Numbered from the stretch's first letter, positions 34,201-46,771 are shown. The stretch is DNA of 46,771 nucleotides from Perkinsus olseni (GCA_013115125.1 JABANN010000257.1:1-46771), one strand, 5' to 3'. Numbers and translations are program-made. The notes: generated from the sequence alone by a model not told the origin.

Positions 34201-37200
34201 AGCGCAGTGGTCATGAGTATCATCACAGAGGTCTTCCACAAGCTGTCTCAAAGCACCAGGGAGGACATCCGGAATCAGCTGTACTCCAGGCAGGTGTTCA
34301 TCACCTTACGGGAGTGCATCGGCCTCTGCGCTCGGCCCGACATCCAACTAAGGGCCTACGAGATACTCTATAACATGGCCATCACCAGAGTGCATGACCC
34401 AGAGCTTTGGAAGGAGTTCGGCTTGTTGCGGTACGCCATCAAAGTGGCTCGTCTGGTCGCTACTCGTGCCAGTCGTCTCGGGCCTGAGGGGAAGGAGCAT
34501 GCGGAGCGAGTATGGGCGTTGCTCTTGCGCTCTTGTCTGGCTTTGATTTCGGGAGACCTCGCCCCAGTCTTCATCGAAGCGCTGCACCGCTCGGAGCATC
34601 TGCACTCCTTCCTCAAGTACCACTTCGACCGTGTGCAGAGTCTAGAGGGGAAGGCGGATGAGTCGTCCACCCATCGGGAGCTCTGTACTGTGGTAGGCGT
34701 CTTCGTCCAGCACTTCTTCATAAGCTCAAGCGCCAGTGCGGCTTCGAAGATGTGGGCCCAGTGGCGGTCCTCGGGGTTGATCGACCTTTTCCATCGGGAT
34801 ATCGAAGGATACCTTAACCGAGGGGCGGCGGAGAATGACGCCGCCTTCGACTCGGTCTGCTGGTTGCTGGTGCTCGGCTTAGACCGTGGTCTGCTGCGCA
34901 TAGCGGAGTGCTCGGGCTCCGAGAGGTTCATTGAGGCCTTGGGCCTCAGGGCTAGACACTTGGCCGGTTTCCTGGTGCCGCCATTGCACTTGGATAACAA
35001 GGCAGCCGAAGAGCTGTGGCAGCAGCCTCGGGGCGGAGAGGTGCTCCGTAGGGGGTTCATGGCGTACAAGCTGCTGCTTACGATGGTCTTGACGCTCACC
35101 AGCCGAGAATTAGAGAAGGGAGAGTCTCAGAGGCGGCTAGGGGCGCTCGAGCCGCTGGGAGAAACACTGCTCCGGTGCGCTATGGCTAGGGACGAACGCG
35201 TCGCGGACTTGGCGGCTGTGGCAGTGATGGAGATCTCGCGGGAGGTTGCCATCACCGAGGCCCTTTCGCAACACAGCCTCACGCAGGCCATGATAGCGGC
35301 GTTGCATGGACGGGGCGCGGACGGCTCGAGTGACGTTGTGAAGTGGACGGACACCAAGTGCAGGAGTATATCTACGGCCCTTTCGAGGCTGTGTCAAAGG
35401 TCTCCGGGGAAGATGCTACGGCATAGGGAGCAGCTCCTGGCGGCCCTCTCATTGGAGCCGGGGACGATCCACGAGGACTTCCAGTGGAGCCTTCACCGTG
35501 CTGCGGCCTACCTAGCTCGCTTCTCAGGGGAGCGTGTTGGTGACACTATGGCCGTCCTCCAAGGCGTTGCTGGAGGGTTTGGTGAGGAGAAGCTGGAGTA
35601 CCTGCTCAGCTGTGCTGATTGGAGGCCACCAACAGCAGCAGCAGGTTCGGTAATACCGATGCCAAGGGAGAGCATCATTGACGACGTCCGTTACTACAGC
35701 CAAGTGACCCTAGTACAGGCCTGCACTTATTCCCACGAATTCCGTGAGAATAGTAAGTATCACTTCGACTATGAGTATGTCGGCGGGAAGGAGGAGACGG
35801 TATCCGACATGAATCGCCTGTTGACCGCCTTGCACGTGTGGAACTGCGTCGGTGTGAAGACGGCGGGCTACGAGAGAGCATTGGCGAGCTTCGTAGAGCT
35901 CCTGGTAGAGGGACAAGGAGTTGACTACTCAGACAAGCGGCTCAAGCAGCTGCTCTCGGCGTTGCTCAGGACCATCGCTGATGCCAAGGACGACTCCATG
36001 TGGGTGGCCAGAGTTGTTAGAACAAGGGCGTTCTATCAGTTGCTGGACAAATTCGCTGGAGGGGCAATCGCGGCCAAGCCCGAGGAGGTTAACGAAGTCG
36101 CTGTGGTGGATCAGGCGCTGTACTGCTGCATTCGGTACCTAACCCTATCAGTGCAGCAACAGCAGCAGAGGGAGGAGGCCGGGGTAGCGGCACCCTGGAC
36201 AGCGGCGAGCCAACCAGTCAATGACCTTCATCGAAAGCTATGCCGGTGGATTCCTGAAGGAGATGCTCTTAGATCGGCCACGTCGAGGTTCAGAGCAGTA
36301 CAGTACCTAGGGGCGCTTGCGGGCTTCGCGGATATGTGCCGAGGCTATGTCGAACGAGAGCAGATGGAAAGCATGGAGGAGGATATGTCCAAGCTGTCTC
36401 TGGCCCATCTACTGCGCTACGATCAGAGCTCCGAGTACCTCAATTTCCTGGCAGCATCAATTCTGTCCAAGTCGCCGTCCAGTGTGACGACCACGCATGC
36501 TCTGCTGGTGGTTCGGACGGTCAACTACTTTTTCCATGCTCAGGATGGGACGCACACTCCTGATGAAATCAGAGCGGTCTTGGCGCTACTCGTGCGAGAT
36601 CATAATGCTAAGAATTACCTCACCTGTGAGGGGCTAACGTATCTTCTTAGAGCTGTAGCGTGCGATATCGAGGTCAACCTCGAGGGTTTGTGGCTGGAAG
36701 ATATTCTTCGTGTCATGACAGAGACGGTCGACGACAGTGGCTGCGGTTCGGTACTGGCAGCTGCCGATCAGGCTGACCGCCTCTGGGCTGAGCTCTTGTG
36801 CGAGATCGTCCGGTCCTGTAGAACGGTGGCTCGAAAGTGGGTCGACCGGGAGGAAGCTACCATGTTTCCGACCCTCTCGCCGGAGGCCATCCTGCACGTC
36901 ACGTTGAAGGCTTTCGGGAGGTTCCACAGGGACCTCGAGCTCCCTGGAAGGTTGCCTGGTGGGAGCTACTCTCAGATGCAGACGGGAATGCTGAGGGACA
37001 TGCTATACACTATGCAGACGTTGATGGTCTATTGCAGGGAGGAAGGTCGGCAAGTTGAGTGGGCTAAGGTTGACTGCCCCTGGCTTGAGGCTGTCTTGGA
37101 GATCGCTCAGACGAACCTTTACGGTCGCGGGAGCTCTCACATATCGGCCGAGCTTGGGAAGGTTATCTACGTCCTGGTCGTTTGCGGTTTCTCCTTCACG

Positions 37201-40200
37201 GACCGGCACTTCCCTGAGCTTCTCGGGGAGTGCGCGTACGGTGCGAGCCCGGATACAGAGGACGCCAGAACGAGAGAGATCGCCAGCGTGTCGAATGCTG
37301 TTTTCATAACTGCTTCTGGCAGCCAGGGCGTGTCTTACATCAGTCGAGCAATGACTAAGGTGTTTGACGATGTCGCAGCCTTCATGCTCAGAGTGCGGGA
37401 TATCGGTGATGAACAGCAGAGGCTCTGGCACTACCGAGCCATCGCCTCCTGGACCAACATGACCAAGATTGTTAACCAGATCGTTGCCTACGATGAGAGC
37501 GTTGAATACATACTGGAGATGCTACAGGAGCCTTCCTTTGCCAAGTACAGCGCCGTCATTGTCCATAACATAGCTGCTGTGCGCAGTGACTTCACGCTGT
37601 CTTCCGAGAGCTTCCTCGAGGCAGTCATGTCCTGCTATATCTCCAGCCTGGGCCGGGAGGGAGAAGTTTTCGGTAAGGTTGTAGCGTCAGATGAGCAGCT
37701 AGCTGTCACTCTTCCGAGACTGCTCCTGTCAACGATACGATTCTCTCTCCTGGAAGGACCCGCAGGCGACAGTGGGCTTGTGCTTAATGGTGATAGATTT
37801 GAAAGAGTCCTCGAAGTCTTCGTCAGAGTACCGCAGAGGGAGCTGCCCATCATACTCCCTTGTATCGTTCGAATATGCTCTGATGGTGGACCAGGAGCCC
37901 GCCAGGAGCTACTCGGTCGCCCGGAAGTTGTAGAGAGGCTGTGGAAGGTCGCGATGGCCTCTCGAGGAGCCGAGCTAGTTGCCAGCGCAGCCCTGCAAGT
38001 GTCGTCCTTGGGAGTGCCGTACTGCCCTGGGAACCACCGCCAGCAAAAAGCCGAGTCAAAGCCCAGGGAAGGCTCGAGTGCCGAGGCACAGCAAGCAGGT
38101 CGGCGGAATCTGTACTTGCTAAAGGCAAACCGAGACTCGAGCAAGATGCGCGAGAAGGAAGCCGAGCAGAGTGTGAAGTTCATTGACCCGAAGTTTGTGG
38201 AGGATGCTGTATGGATGATGGCAGCCTACTGTACAGCATCAGTGCTGTGGTCAGAAGGCTCTGAGTCGCTAGGCATGCACTGTGATGAGCACCAGGCCAT
38301 GGAAGTCGTCCGCAAGGTTGAAGGCGTCTGCATGTGGGCGTTGGGAGAGGGCACGCAGGGTGCCGAAGCGTCGAAGGCGAAGTCCCATAGAGAGCGGCTC
38401 GTTCTGGCATCTATGGACCTTCTGTCCTTCGTATCCGCCAACCACTTCGTATTGCCGGACTACCTACCCGTCGTCAATGGCCTGGCCAGGATAGTCGCCC
38501 TACTCCTAACAACCCAATCCGATAACCCCAAGTGCCGTCAACTCATCACTGTTATGTGCCAACGGGCTCTGCTGCATCAGAACGTCACTATATGCAGCGA
38601 TCTGATCGACCGTCTGGACACACTGCCGGATCTTGCTGCGGAGATGGTAGCCCGGTGCATGGCCGAACCTCTCGAGGAGCCCCTTCCTAGTATGAGATGC
38701 GTAACTTTTATTGAGAGATTCACTGAGAGGACCCTTCAGAAGGGCACACACACAACGCCCTCTGGGAGGGAACAATGCCTTCTGGTCTTCGCTGGGCTCA
38801 TGCGGGCCATGCTTGTGCAGCCTGAGGTCGCCAAGGAGCTCATCATGCGGAAATCGGGCGCCGAGGCTGTAAGGAGGATGCTGTCCATTCTCAACCAGTT
38901 TGGCAGTGCGGCCAAGACTGTGCTGCAGTCCATTTACGGTCTGCTGCGTCTCGTGCTGGTTCCGCACTACACGACCTTCGCAACTCGAGGACCGAACCTT
39001 AGCCTGAACGAGCTGTTCATCACAACGCTCTCAAATGCCCTACCGCCTCTCGTCGGCGTTGACGCCACCGACAAGCCTGGCTGGGCTCAGCGGTTCATGC
39101 ACACGGGAATTTACATGGTCTACGCGGCTTGTGTGAAGGCAGGGGGCGATGGAGACGACGACGAAGTGGGCAGACTTAAAGGAGCTGCTGAAAGCGCAGC
39201 TTTACTGGTCAGGTCGTTACGAGACTGGCTGCGGATGCCTTTATACGCAAGAAGCTGCACATGACACTAGGCAGGCTCCTTCGCGCCCTGTCGAAGGGTC
39301 TCGCTAGTAGCGAACACGCTGAGGATACGATGATGAAAGTGCGCATACTACTGAGTACTTTGGTGCTCTTCGGAGAGAGATACCCGGAAGTGCTAGTCCT
39401 AACACGGGATGACATTGTAAGTGTCGTGCTGCTGTATGGGCTGCGATTTGGCATGCGACCAGGTGCCCGCTCTGGCAACGGTCTTGAAGGCCCCAGGCGT
39501 GTGCAGCACATTCGACGTACATTTTATAGGATACGTTTTGATGAGGTTCCGCACAGCGAAGATTTACATATCAGAAGCTCTACCGGTTCTCATTCCCCTC
39601 TTGCACCGAGCCCTCGAGCAGGCCAAGCTGAGCGGGTGAGGAAATTCAGCAGGACATAGCAGGTCTATCCAACAGTTTCGCACGACTTCTATGAAGGAGA
39701 ATCCCTTCTTGACACGTAGCGTACTCCCACTATGATCCTAGAGTATCGCATTCTCGAATATTTATAGCATAATATTCTCGGCAAAAGCGCCATGCTCGTG
39801 ATGATCTTCGGTATCTATCTGACCTACGAAGTGAGGGAATGATCGGGCAAGTCAGCCCATGTACAGAGGCACCCAAGGGACCATGTTGTGAATCACAACT
39901 TGTGATCCATTGTATTTGGGCGATCACCATTGGATCCAAGCTTCCCTATCGCCTGCATGCAACTTGTGAACTTCATTCCCGACCAAAGGCGATGGCCTCG
40001 TTCTTAGATTCGCCGCAGCAGGCACCTCGAGTTCGGATGGAGGCACTCAAGCTATACCTGCATGTGAGAGGTTCTTCAGCGTCTTCAGCAAAGTGAGAGT
40101 TCGCTCTGCAGATGCCGGTGGCAGTGTCATCTCGGAGAAGGGCGGCATGGCATTCGTCAGAGACTGCATGGAGCACAACTTGAGGATAGGCTTGCTCTCC

Positions 40201-43200
40201 ATAGCAAAGATCGCCTCCCACTCCGGCGTCGATACCTCTGCTGCCGCCGACGAACAAGGGAAGCAGATAGCCTCACTGGTGACAAAGGACATAGTGGGAC
40301 TCATGTTCCGAGTGTTAGGGACGGACCTGAAAGTAAGTTAGCCTGGTCGGAGCGGAGTGCCGGAGACAATGCCCAGGCACTTCTATCTGTACTGGCAGTC
40401 TTGTGTGTTGGTGGGGGACACAGAGCTCAGCTCAAGCTCATCGATTTGGGTGTTAGTGATGAGCTTGAAAGGATGGTCGAGAGCCTGGACTCCATGGCTA
40501 ATGTAGGTGGTGCCTCTCGATGCTGCTGTTGAAATGACGTTGATCTCAGAGTGATAGTCAGTCACTTCAGCTCTCGGTCCTTTGGCTAGAGTGCGCCACT
40601 GCTCTGCTGTCGACAAGGGCGGACCTGCGTCGTAAACTCTGTGCCGAGAAACCGTCCTTCGTGAGGTGGTGCATGCAAGTTGCCGGCCATTTGATATCCC
40701 ATCTCAAGCCCAACAGCAGATCGATCTCGCGAGTCTACGGCACTCTCCTACCAAAAATTGTAGGGAAGATTTTCAAAGATTTGCTCAGCGGAGAGTGCAG
40801 CTTGCTGAGTGATGGCGATCGGAAGTGTCTCTTCGACACAGTCCTCTTGCCGCTGGTGGCTCGATCGTACTCCGCCGCATTACGAAGTCTATGTTACGAA
40901 ATCACGGGCCAAGTCATTAGACCCGCGGATATAGTCCATTCAAACTTCGCGGCTATTGCATGTCGTGCACTGCAAGCGACCTCTCACGCCACTGCCGAGT
41001 CTGCTGCCAAGTGAGGAGCTGCTAGTTATGATGGCACTTGGTGTAACCCTCTCTTGGTCGCAGTTGCGTGACCGCCTTGTTGCTCGGCGCCGGCCCGGGC
41101 GTTGAGAGTCTCGTACGGTACTACTTCCTAAGACATGGGGCGCGATTGAACCTGTTGGAGGGCCTCCTAGAACGCTGTACGGACGTCGACGGTTCGACCA
41201 ATCTCAAGCCGAGTACAAGTCTGGCCCTACTGAAGTAGCCAACAAAGCGTGACCCGACGGTCGCTTCTCATCCTGTGGCAGGTTGTTCGCCCTTGTAACC
41301 AAGGATGATAGCATAGAGTGCATCCAGTACCTGATGCACCTCCGCCGTCTCGATGCCCTCCTTGGTCTGGTCTCAAGCCGTAATGTAACGCGGCAGCAGG
41401 TAGCCAGGCGTTGGCTCGTGGACTTCTTCCAAGTGTCTGAGGTGGGCTGCTAAAGACCGTGGCGAGCTTCACGATATGCACCTCTCGTTAGAGTCAGCTT
41501 TTGGTGGTTGAAGATGCTGCAGCGAGGAGCACCCATGAGGCGCTTCTCACGCTGGCTCTGCATGCTTCTGCTGCTAGTCGGAGCCTCTTGAGGAGGTAAC
41601 CCTGCCTCACGTTGGGTATAACCGAGGGTCATCCAGCAATACAGTGAGAGTCACTCGCCTGTTCCCGATAGGACTTTCTTTGTCTACGTCAAGCGAACGG
41701 TGGATGACATGCTGGACTTGAGGTTAGGATCTGGCCTGGCAGACTTCCTCAGCCCTCGGGTAGCTCCTCCGTACCACTATCTACTGCCCTTGGCCGTGGT
41801 CCACTCATCAGGTCCTCGACCTTCTCACTGACATGTGCAGTACTTACAAGTCCCGAGGTGGTGGCGATGACCTTACTGAGGTGCTCATTTTCAAGTTGCT
41901 CCAGTGGTCTGTCCGAGAGAAGCGGTGAGCCTATATCGCTTCGCTCCGCCTCTCACTCTGCCGCTTTTTGCTCAGTGACGGGCTACTCGAGAATATGCTT
42001 CACAGCGAGACCCTGATGAAGTTCCTCCTCAAGGCCTGCTCGCCCAGCGTGGCAGATGCCGCCGCCGTCCCTCTGTCCAACAAGTCCCTTCGCCTCGTCG
42101 TTGAAATGCTTCGGATTGTCCCAGCGGTTAGTAACTCCACCGGCGCGGAAACGGACCCACCCCAGCTTCCATGTCAGATAAGCTCGAAGAAGCTCATTGG
42201 CCATCATGGTCTGCTGGCTATTGCACTAAACGCGATAGACCTTTGGCCGCCATGCGTCACTACAACGCTTGTTCACGTCCTCGGTGAAAGTGTGCTTGGC
42301 GTAGGCAGCTCTCTTCACGAGGGCTCCCCCAGGTGAGCCCTTCTGCCATGGTAACGAATCATGGACACTCAGCGTCTGAGCGACAGTGCGGCCCCCACAC
42401 CAGCTTACCAGGCGCTGGTGTTTGTTCCTGAAAATCTTACCTCCAGCCCCGGACTCTTCGTGTCGATCCTCAGATTACTGGATGAATCGCCTAGTCTTGG
42501 AGGGCTCCTGGTGAAACTGATCGCTCGCTGCCCTCATCGTATACACTCCCGACTGGCTTGCCGAGCTCTGGCTACGATAGCTAGGATACCTCACAACCAA
42601 GAGACTATGCTCTCAGAAGCATCCACGTGAGGATTCTACTACGCTCCGCTCGATCTATCTCAGCCTGTCGTCGCAGCTCGGTCGACTCTTACCCACAAGT
42701 ATTTGCGAAACTCTCAGGCCTGCGCCTGCCCCTTTCGCGTGCCTAGGTACGTTTTGAAGCAGTCATCGACGTCGTCACATGAAGGTGGTTCTACCGGTAG
42801 CAATACAAAACCTATCCCACTGCTTTGGGACTTGTACCATTGCCTGCTGGTGGTTATGAAACAGTACAAGTTAGAGGCAATCTCTCCCGTGAGTTTGGTG
42901 TCCCTGTGCTAGCCTTGTGACTAGGTCGAAAGGCGGGCGAGTGGGCCCGAGCACTGGGATACTGCTCACCACCATCGAGAGCTCACCCTCTTGCTCGTCC
43001 TCGTGTGCAACCTGCTAAACCAGGACAAGCTGGGAGACCTAATTCTCAATCGCCTCGTCATTGGTGGTCACCGCTCCGGTTTATTCTACCCAGCAATTCT
43101 CGTGCTGGTCCCTCAGGATTATCCCCGTTCTCCGCAGAAGACACATCGTCCGAGCTGGTGGGCCTCTTGCTAGACTGTTGGCATCGTCTGCCTGTCCTCG

Positions 43201-45883
43201 CTATACCACCCAAGAGAGGGGGTTCCGACGATGAGGGTGTCGAATCCGATACCATGCGGAATGCCGGGTGAGGATGGTCTCAAACTTCGCCGAACCGCAC
43301 TGCTAGGCTTCGTAGATTCCTAGCGTTCACGGCTAGTCGGGCTCTGCACGTGCTATGTAACATCCTCCGTTACAAGCCGATCTGGGTAGCCATGCTACAC
43401 GATGCTGCTGCGGCTTCGAGTGTGGCCTCCGGCCTCCATCGAATCCTCACATCCCCGACGTCAGCGAGCTGCTTCTGGACCGTTGAAGACCTGAGGATGG
43501 GCGTCCGGATCGTCCTCATTTGCGCCTATAATGTGTCTGTGAACACCCATCTCCCGACTGAGCTGCCCAGCGACTACCGCTCTTGCCCGATGTCACAGTC
43601 GGAGGTTGAGCGCTACTTAGTTGCGCACAGGCTGGCGTGTGATCATCTCCTGTCCGGCGAGATCATGCTGGCCTTACTAAGCGCCGTCGATCGCCACCCC
43701 GACCCTCACTATGGGGATCGTGCGCTACTGCGGCTGATGACAATTTTGATCGGCAGTGGTGGATTCAGAGACCCAGTCACCGGGTCTGAGGTCTCCACTA
43801 TGTCTTCCGCTAAGCTGCTATCTATGCCCTCTCAGCTCTGTCCTGATATTCAGTAAGTTTTGTCCCTCATCTCTGCAGTGCTAACGCTGCACGCCGGCCA
43901 TGGTCCTTTTAGAGCACGTCGTATCATCGTCGGTCTGGCTGGCCCCCTCGAGCCGGCCACCGCTCAGCCGTCAGGCCAGTGGCTGCTTATTGCAGCGTCA
44001 CAATACCCGAAGCTCATTCTGAGTACGGTGACACGGTAGGGATGTCACATCACTGGAGTAGCTCTTGGCGGAGGAATTCCGCCAGACTCATAGTCCGTTG
44101 TATGTCGTCCGAGGAGGAGCTGACGATGGTCCAGGGCTGCATGGCTGCAACAGCATTGATAGTGCTGATGGATGCTCGCCGGGGCAAAGTGAGGTCTCAG
44201 CGCTGCGGCCTCCTTGGTTGCGAAACCTCCATCAGGGGCACTTCCTCGCCGAGTTTGTCGAGGCTTGTGCGGCACAACCCCCAGTCCAGAGACTCTTGGA
44301 TGCTCTGCAATCCGATTCCTATGCGACGCATGGAGCTGTACTCGCTCTGATCGCGACAATCTCAACCATCAGGTGATGTTGTTCCCTGTTGGCTGAGGAC
44401 TCCTCTGTCCTGCCCTCTTACAGACTAGCCATCACCTCTGAGACCGTCGCTGGAGCTTTCGTCAGCAACTACTGGCATCTTGTTGGGGAACTCATCGGCA
44501 GCCTCGCCAACTTCGACATTGACAATAAGCTTTACCCCGTGAGAATGCCCGGAATGGCTGTTAGTCCCCGGCATTGAGAAGTGCAGATGACGACTCCACA
44601 TCCTCTGGACGAGAGCCAGCCGCTTCCGGCAAGCATACCCTATGGCCTGTTCTTCCACTATCTTCACCACACTAAGAGCCGTCTCGACGATACAGTCTGC
44701 CGCACCGTTCGAGATTTGGCGCTGTACATGCTCGCAGTGTGCGTATGCCCGCCAGAGAGAGAACTTCCGGGAGTGACGGCACCTCGGTAAGTGCTTTTCT
44801 GAGTTGAACCAACTCGATTTTTGTGAATACGCAGGGGCAGCTTGCTGTGCTCGGGCCATCTCAGGTCACCAGCTTTGGCGAGGGGTGGTGAAGGCGCGGA
44901 AAATCTGGCTGCCGGTGTCCCCTCCGCCCCTCCCCTGTTGATGGAGGCTCTCGCCATGTATGCCTTGGACTTGACGCGGCAAGTGGATGAAGAGGCGCGG
45001 AGAATGAAAGCGGACGAGACCAACAGGCAGCCGCAGACGCTGGCTGCTCTGGCCAGTTGCATGTAGTGAGCGGTCTTCATTCCTGGCCTTTCCAAGTCGA
45101 ACTCATCGGACACACCTGTATCTGCGGTACTCGCCAACCTGGCGCTTTAGGTTGGGCCTTTACAACTGCATACCACACGCCCCCGCTGCTGCGATGGCCT
45201 CGGCCCATCTGCGGGCAGTCTCGATGGCTCAGTTCATTCGAACCGGCACAAACCCAATCGTCAATGCAGAGCTGGTCTGTGATCGGACCGTCGGTGTGCC
45301 AGAAACGAATTCCCAGCTCTTCCGATGTGACCGAAGGCTTCGGCTTCTCGAGCTGTGCTCGCTCACCCTCTCCTGCGTGAAATTGGGCCTGGGGATCATC
45401 GAGCTCTCTTGGGGTGCGTGCGGTTATGGTTCAGCGCTCGTCGCGAAGCAGGAGGGCGGCAGGGACCTCATTGCCTTCATGATCAAGCATATCGTCAATC
45501 ATTTTGGTGGGCCCAACCGGGCCATGCTGCGCCTGCGAGCTCCACCGTGGGACAAGGTCCTGTTCAAAGAAGGTGGGGTAGCCGTCCCCGCTTTGTTTTC
45601 ATTCAGCAGCTTCGGAGGGTTCTCTGCCGTAGGTATATCTTTATTCGTTGCCAAGCTCTTCTTGGATGCATGTGGTTATGACAGCAACCTCGAGATGATT
45701 GAGATGCTCGGAGGGCAACGGGCTTTGCTGGCTTTAAGTCGCTACAGCGAGGATTGCATCATGCGCCAGCAAGCCACAGTCCTTCTAACGAAAATGGCGG
45801 TGATGGTGGCCAAATCCGGGTCGATAGATGACGATCAGAGTGCAGGAACGTCATTGGATGGAAGCATGGCTGCAGGACAGTGA
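25294..45883 (+). CDS. Giant armadillo-repeat and PDZ protein, multi-exon
   Basis: I do not recognise a named family. The gene runs for over 20 kb and probably encodes more than 5,000 residues. The N-terminal exons (25294..25366, 25481..25593, 25635..25832) join in frame and give armadillo-like helices such as VYAALAAANLTSSD and VYGLLALGNLAGSPSTR. Similar repeats continue through SQRVMAQALEVIRGLSV (about 26170), RYAAMTVANCAAAADN (about 27415) and many later exons to LFLDACGYDSNLEMIEML near the end. A PDZ domain lies at about 32733-33046, and exon 34172..39165 is a single block of about 1,660 codons, all helical. Verified introns are 41-71 bp (for example 34125-34171 and 39166-39212, both 47). 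The stop is at 45881-45883. An ARM solenoid plus PDZ suggests a scaffold. I could not exclude that this is two adjacent genes, but the in-frame joins checked near 31450-31670 and 39166-39462 favour one. Many joins after 39600 are unresolved. Confidence 0.65.
32733..33046 (+). other. PDZ domain of the giant gene, split by an intron
   Basis: The exon ending at 32852 gives VGLKMSWQLPLPLVKHVF and GPADRKGE. After a 71 bp intron (32853-32923, with CTAATAC as a possible branch site), the next exon (32924..33097) gives VREGDFLLAINGDTSV and RPLKLTF. The pattern 'GPA..G.V..GD.L..ING' is the core of PDZ folds, and VGLKM stands in the carboxylate-binding loop where GLGF is classical. Such PDZ domains bind C-terminal peptides. 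Confidence 0.85.
34172..39165 (+). other. Single giant exon (about 1,660 codons) of the ARM-PDZ gene
   Basis: This exon of 4,994 bases is flanked by two 47 bp introns whose removal keeps frame (phase 1 before, phase 0 after). The protein is almost entirely alpha-helical by composition, leucine- and alanine-rich, with HEAT/ARM-like spacing and few low-complexity stretches. One exception is a glutamine run near 36157, and another is a charged basic segment near 38040-38160. No catalytic motif is evident. It contrasts sharply with the short exons (36-200 bases) on both sides. Confidence 0.8.
39213..39640 (+). other. Exons after the giant exon
   Basis: Exon 39213..39416 begins VVTRLAADAFIRKKLH and ends with a LTRDDI helix. 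Intron 39417-39462 (46 bp) joins it in frame to VPALATVLKAPGVCS and LPVLIPLLHRALEQ, which are again armadillo-like helices. The next donor is probably the GTGAGG at 39637. This supports continuity of the gene past the giant exon. Confidence 0.7.
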
Positions 45884-46771
45884 ATTGATAGTCTTCGTTG
45901 CCGTACGGCCACGCTGAGAGTTGAGTTACTCAATATGAGCGACCTTGGGACGAATCTACCATCGATAAACCTAGAAAACCTGACCGTTACGGCCAGGGCA
46001 CTCCGATTCCAACAGGTCAATCTTCATCGGGCTCTCCATCATCAACGGATTGGGACTCGGAAGAAGAAGAAGACAAGTTTGTGTCATGCATCATGAGTAG
46101 CAATGGCTACATACACGAGGCTCTGCACAGTACAGACTGCACTCATCGATCATCTGCGGAGGCACCGACTTGAACTACGAAAATGGTGAAGAGGATCATT
46201 TCTTTCATGTAGTATCTATAGCTGAAAACACCCTAGCACAGCGGGTTTCCAAATTCGCCTCGGTACAAACACAGGGTAAAATGGCTTCAGCCCAGGTCCT
46301 ACCACTGGTAGGTGTGGAAGCACGAACGGACTTTGATGACAGTTCAATTCACTGGGCGTGTTCAAAGGACGATCCGCGTGCAAGCCATCATTCTCACCAA
46401 CCGCGCACGTTTCCGAAGAGGCGCGCTCGTACTCTCCTATTGGAAAGTGGCGTCCACTTAGTGGGCTCTGTCGAGACCGTAGACCGTAAGTGTGCCCAAA
46501 CGCCTCATCACAAAATGGGTTATTGCACAGCCGGAACCTCGGCTTCGTCTCACCTGAAGGTTACCTTGCTCTCAGTTGAGATTATATCAACTGCCTGAAC
46601 GCGACGCAATTACTGATATCAAACGCTGTGTTACACCTGAACTTATGAAGTGACAGAACCGATCAACTCTGATGGCAACAACTTGTTGCCATGTTGCTGA
46701 ACTCGGCATGGATAACATCGCTCGAGACACTTTGGTGAAAGAGGTTGCTTCCGCAACAAGGCCGTTGATGT
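45884..46771. other. Unresolved region after the giant gene
   Basis: No gene can be named here. A plus-strand frame from 46170 to 46598 is open but begins without an ATG near its start and shows no motif, transmembrane segment or repeat. It may be part of the next gene or 3' UTR. The stretch 46660-46700 has a small GTTGCCA/TGGCAAC inverted repeat that could form a hairpin. Confidence 0.3.

Noticed and set aside
34172-39165. The giant exon as a separate intronless gene
   Set aside because: Both flanking 47 bp segments are good introns that keep frame with neighbouring helical exons, and no ATG or stop marks independent ends.
1-46771. A gene cluster acting as one pathway
   Set aside because: Strands alternate, promoters are separate and the products belong to unrelated functions; nothing supports joint action.

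Overview
This is nuclear DNA of a single-celled eukaryote. The clearest sign is gene structure. Genuine coding frames are interrupted by many very short GT-AG introns (41-67 bp in most cases I could place; 47 bp recurs), while other genes are intronless or nearly so. Gene content (isocitrate lyase, ABCG half-transporters, an MMPL/RND permease, ankyrin and armadillo proteins, a TORC2 subunit), gene density and base composition fit an alveolate, most likely a perkinsid such as Perkinsus. The taxon is inference, not read directly. I see no rRNA, CRISPR, bacterial operon or intact mobile element.

Layout: (1) 1-1178, an edge region with a GTAC-rich repeat and unresolved coding-like stretches. (2) About 1179-10793 (+), a gene broken into many exons. 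Once the introns are removed it reads as a homologue of RICTOR/Pianissimo/AVO3, the defining subunit of TOR complex 2. Matching blocks run in the family order from the N-terminal helical repeats to the conserved C-terminus. (3) 11364-14030 (-), an intronless 12-TM MMPL/RND permease, convergent with the RICTOR gene. (4) 14464-16612 (-), a multi-exon ankyrin-repeat protein with an acidic/serine tail. (5) 17362-19278 and 19650-21592 (+), two tandem ABCG half-transporters with identical intron positions. (6) 22283-23923 (-), an intronless isocitrate lyase. (7) 25294-45883 (+), a giant gene of over 20 kb with armadillo-like repeats, one PDZ domain and a single exon of about 5 kb. (8) 45884-46771, unresolved downstream sequence.

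The genes do not form one pathway. RICTOR points to TORC2 signalling, isocitrate lyase to the glyoxylate bypass (growth on acetate or lipid), and the ABCG and MMPL proteins to membrane export of lipids or drugs. The giant ARM-PDZ protein looks like a scaffold. The two findings I rate highest are the RICTOR homologue, which is easily missed because no single exon is convincing, and the giant ARM-PDZ gene, for which I recognise no named counterpart. Exon limits in the two large genes are hand-derived from splice sites and frame; where I give exact exons they keep the frame, and elsewhere they are approximate.
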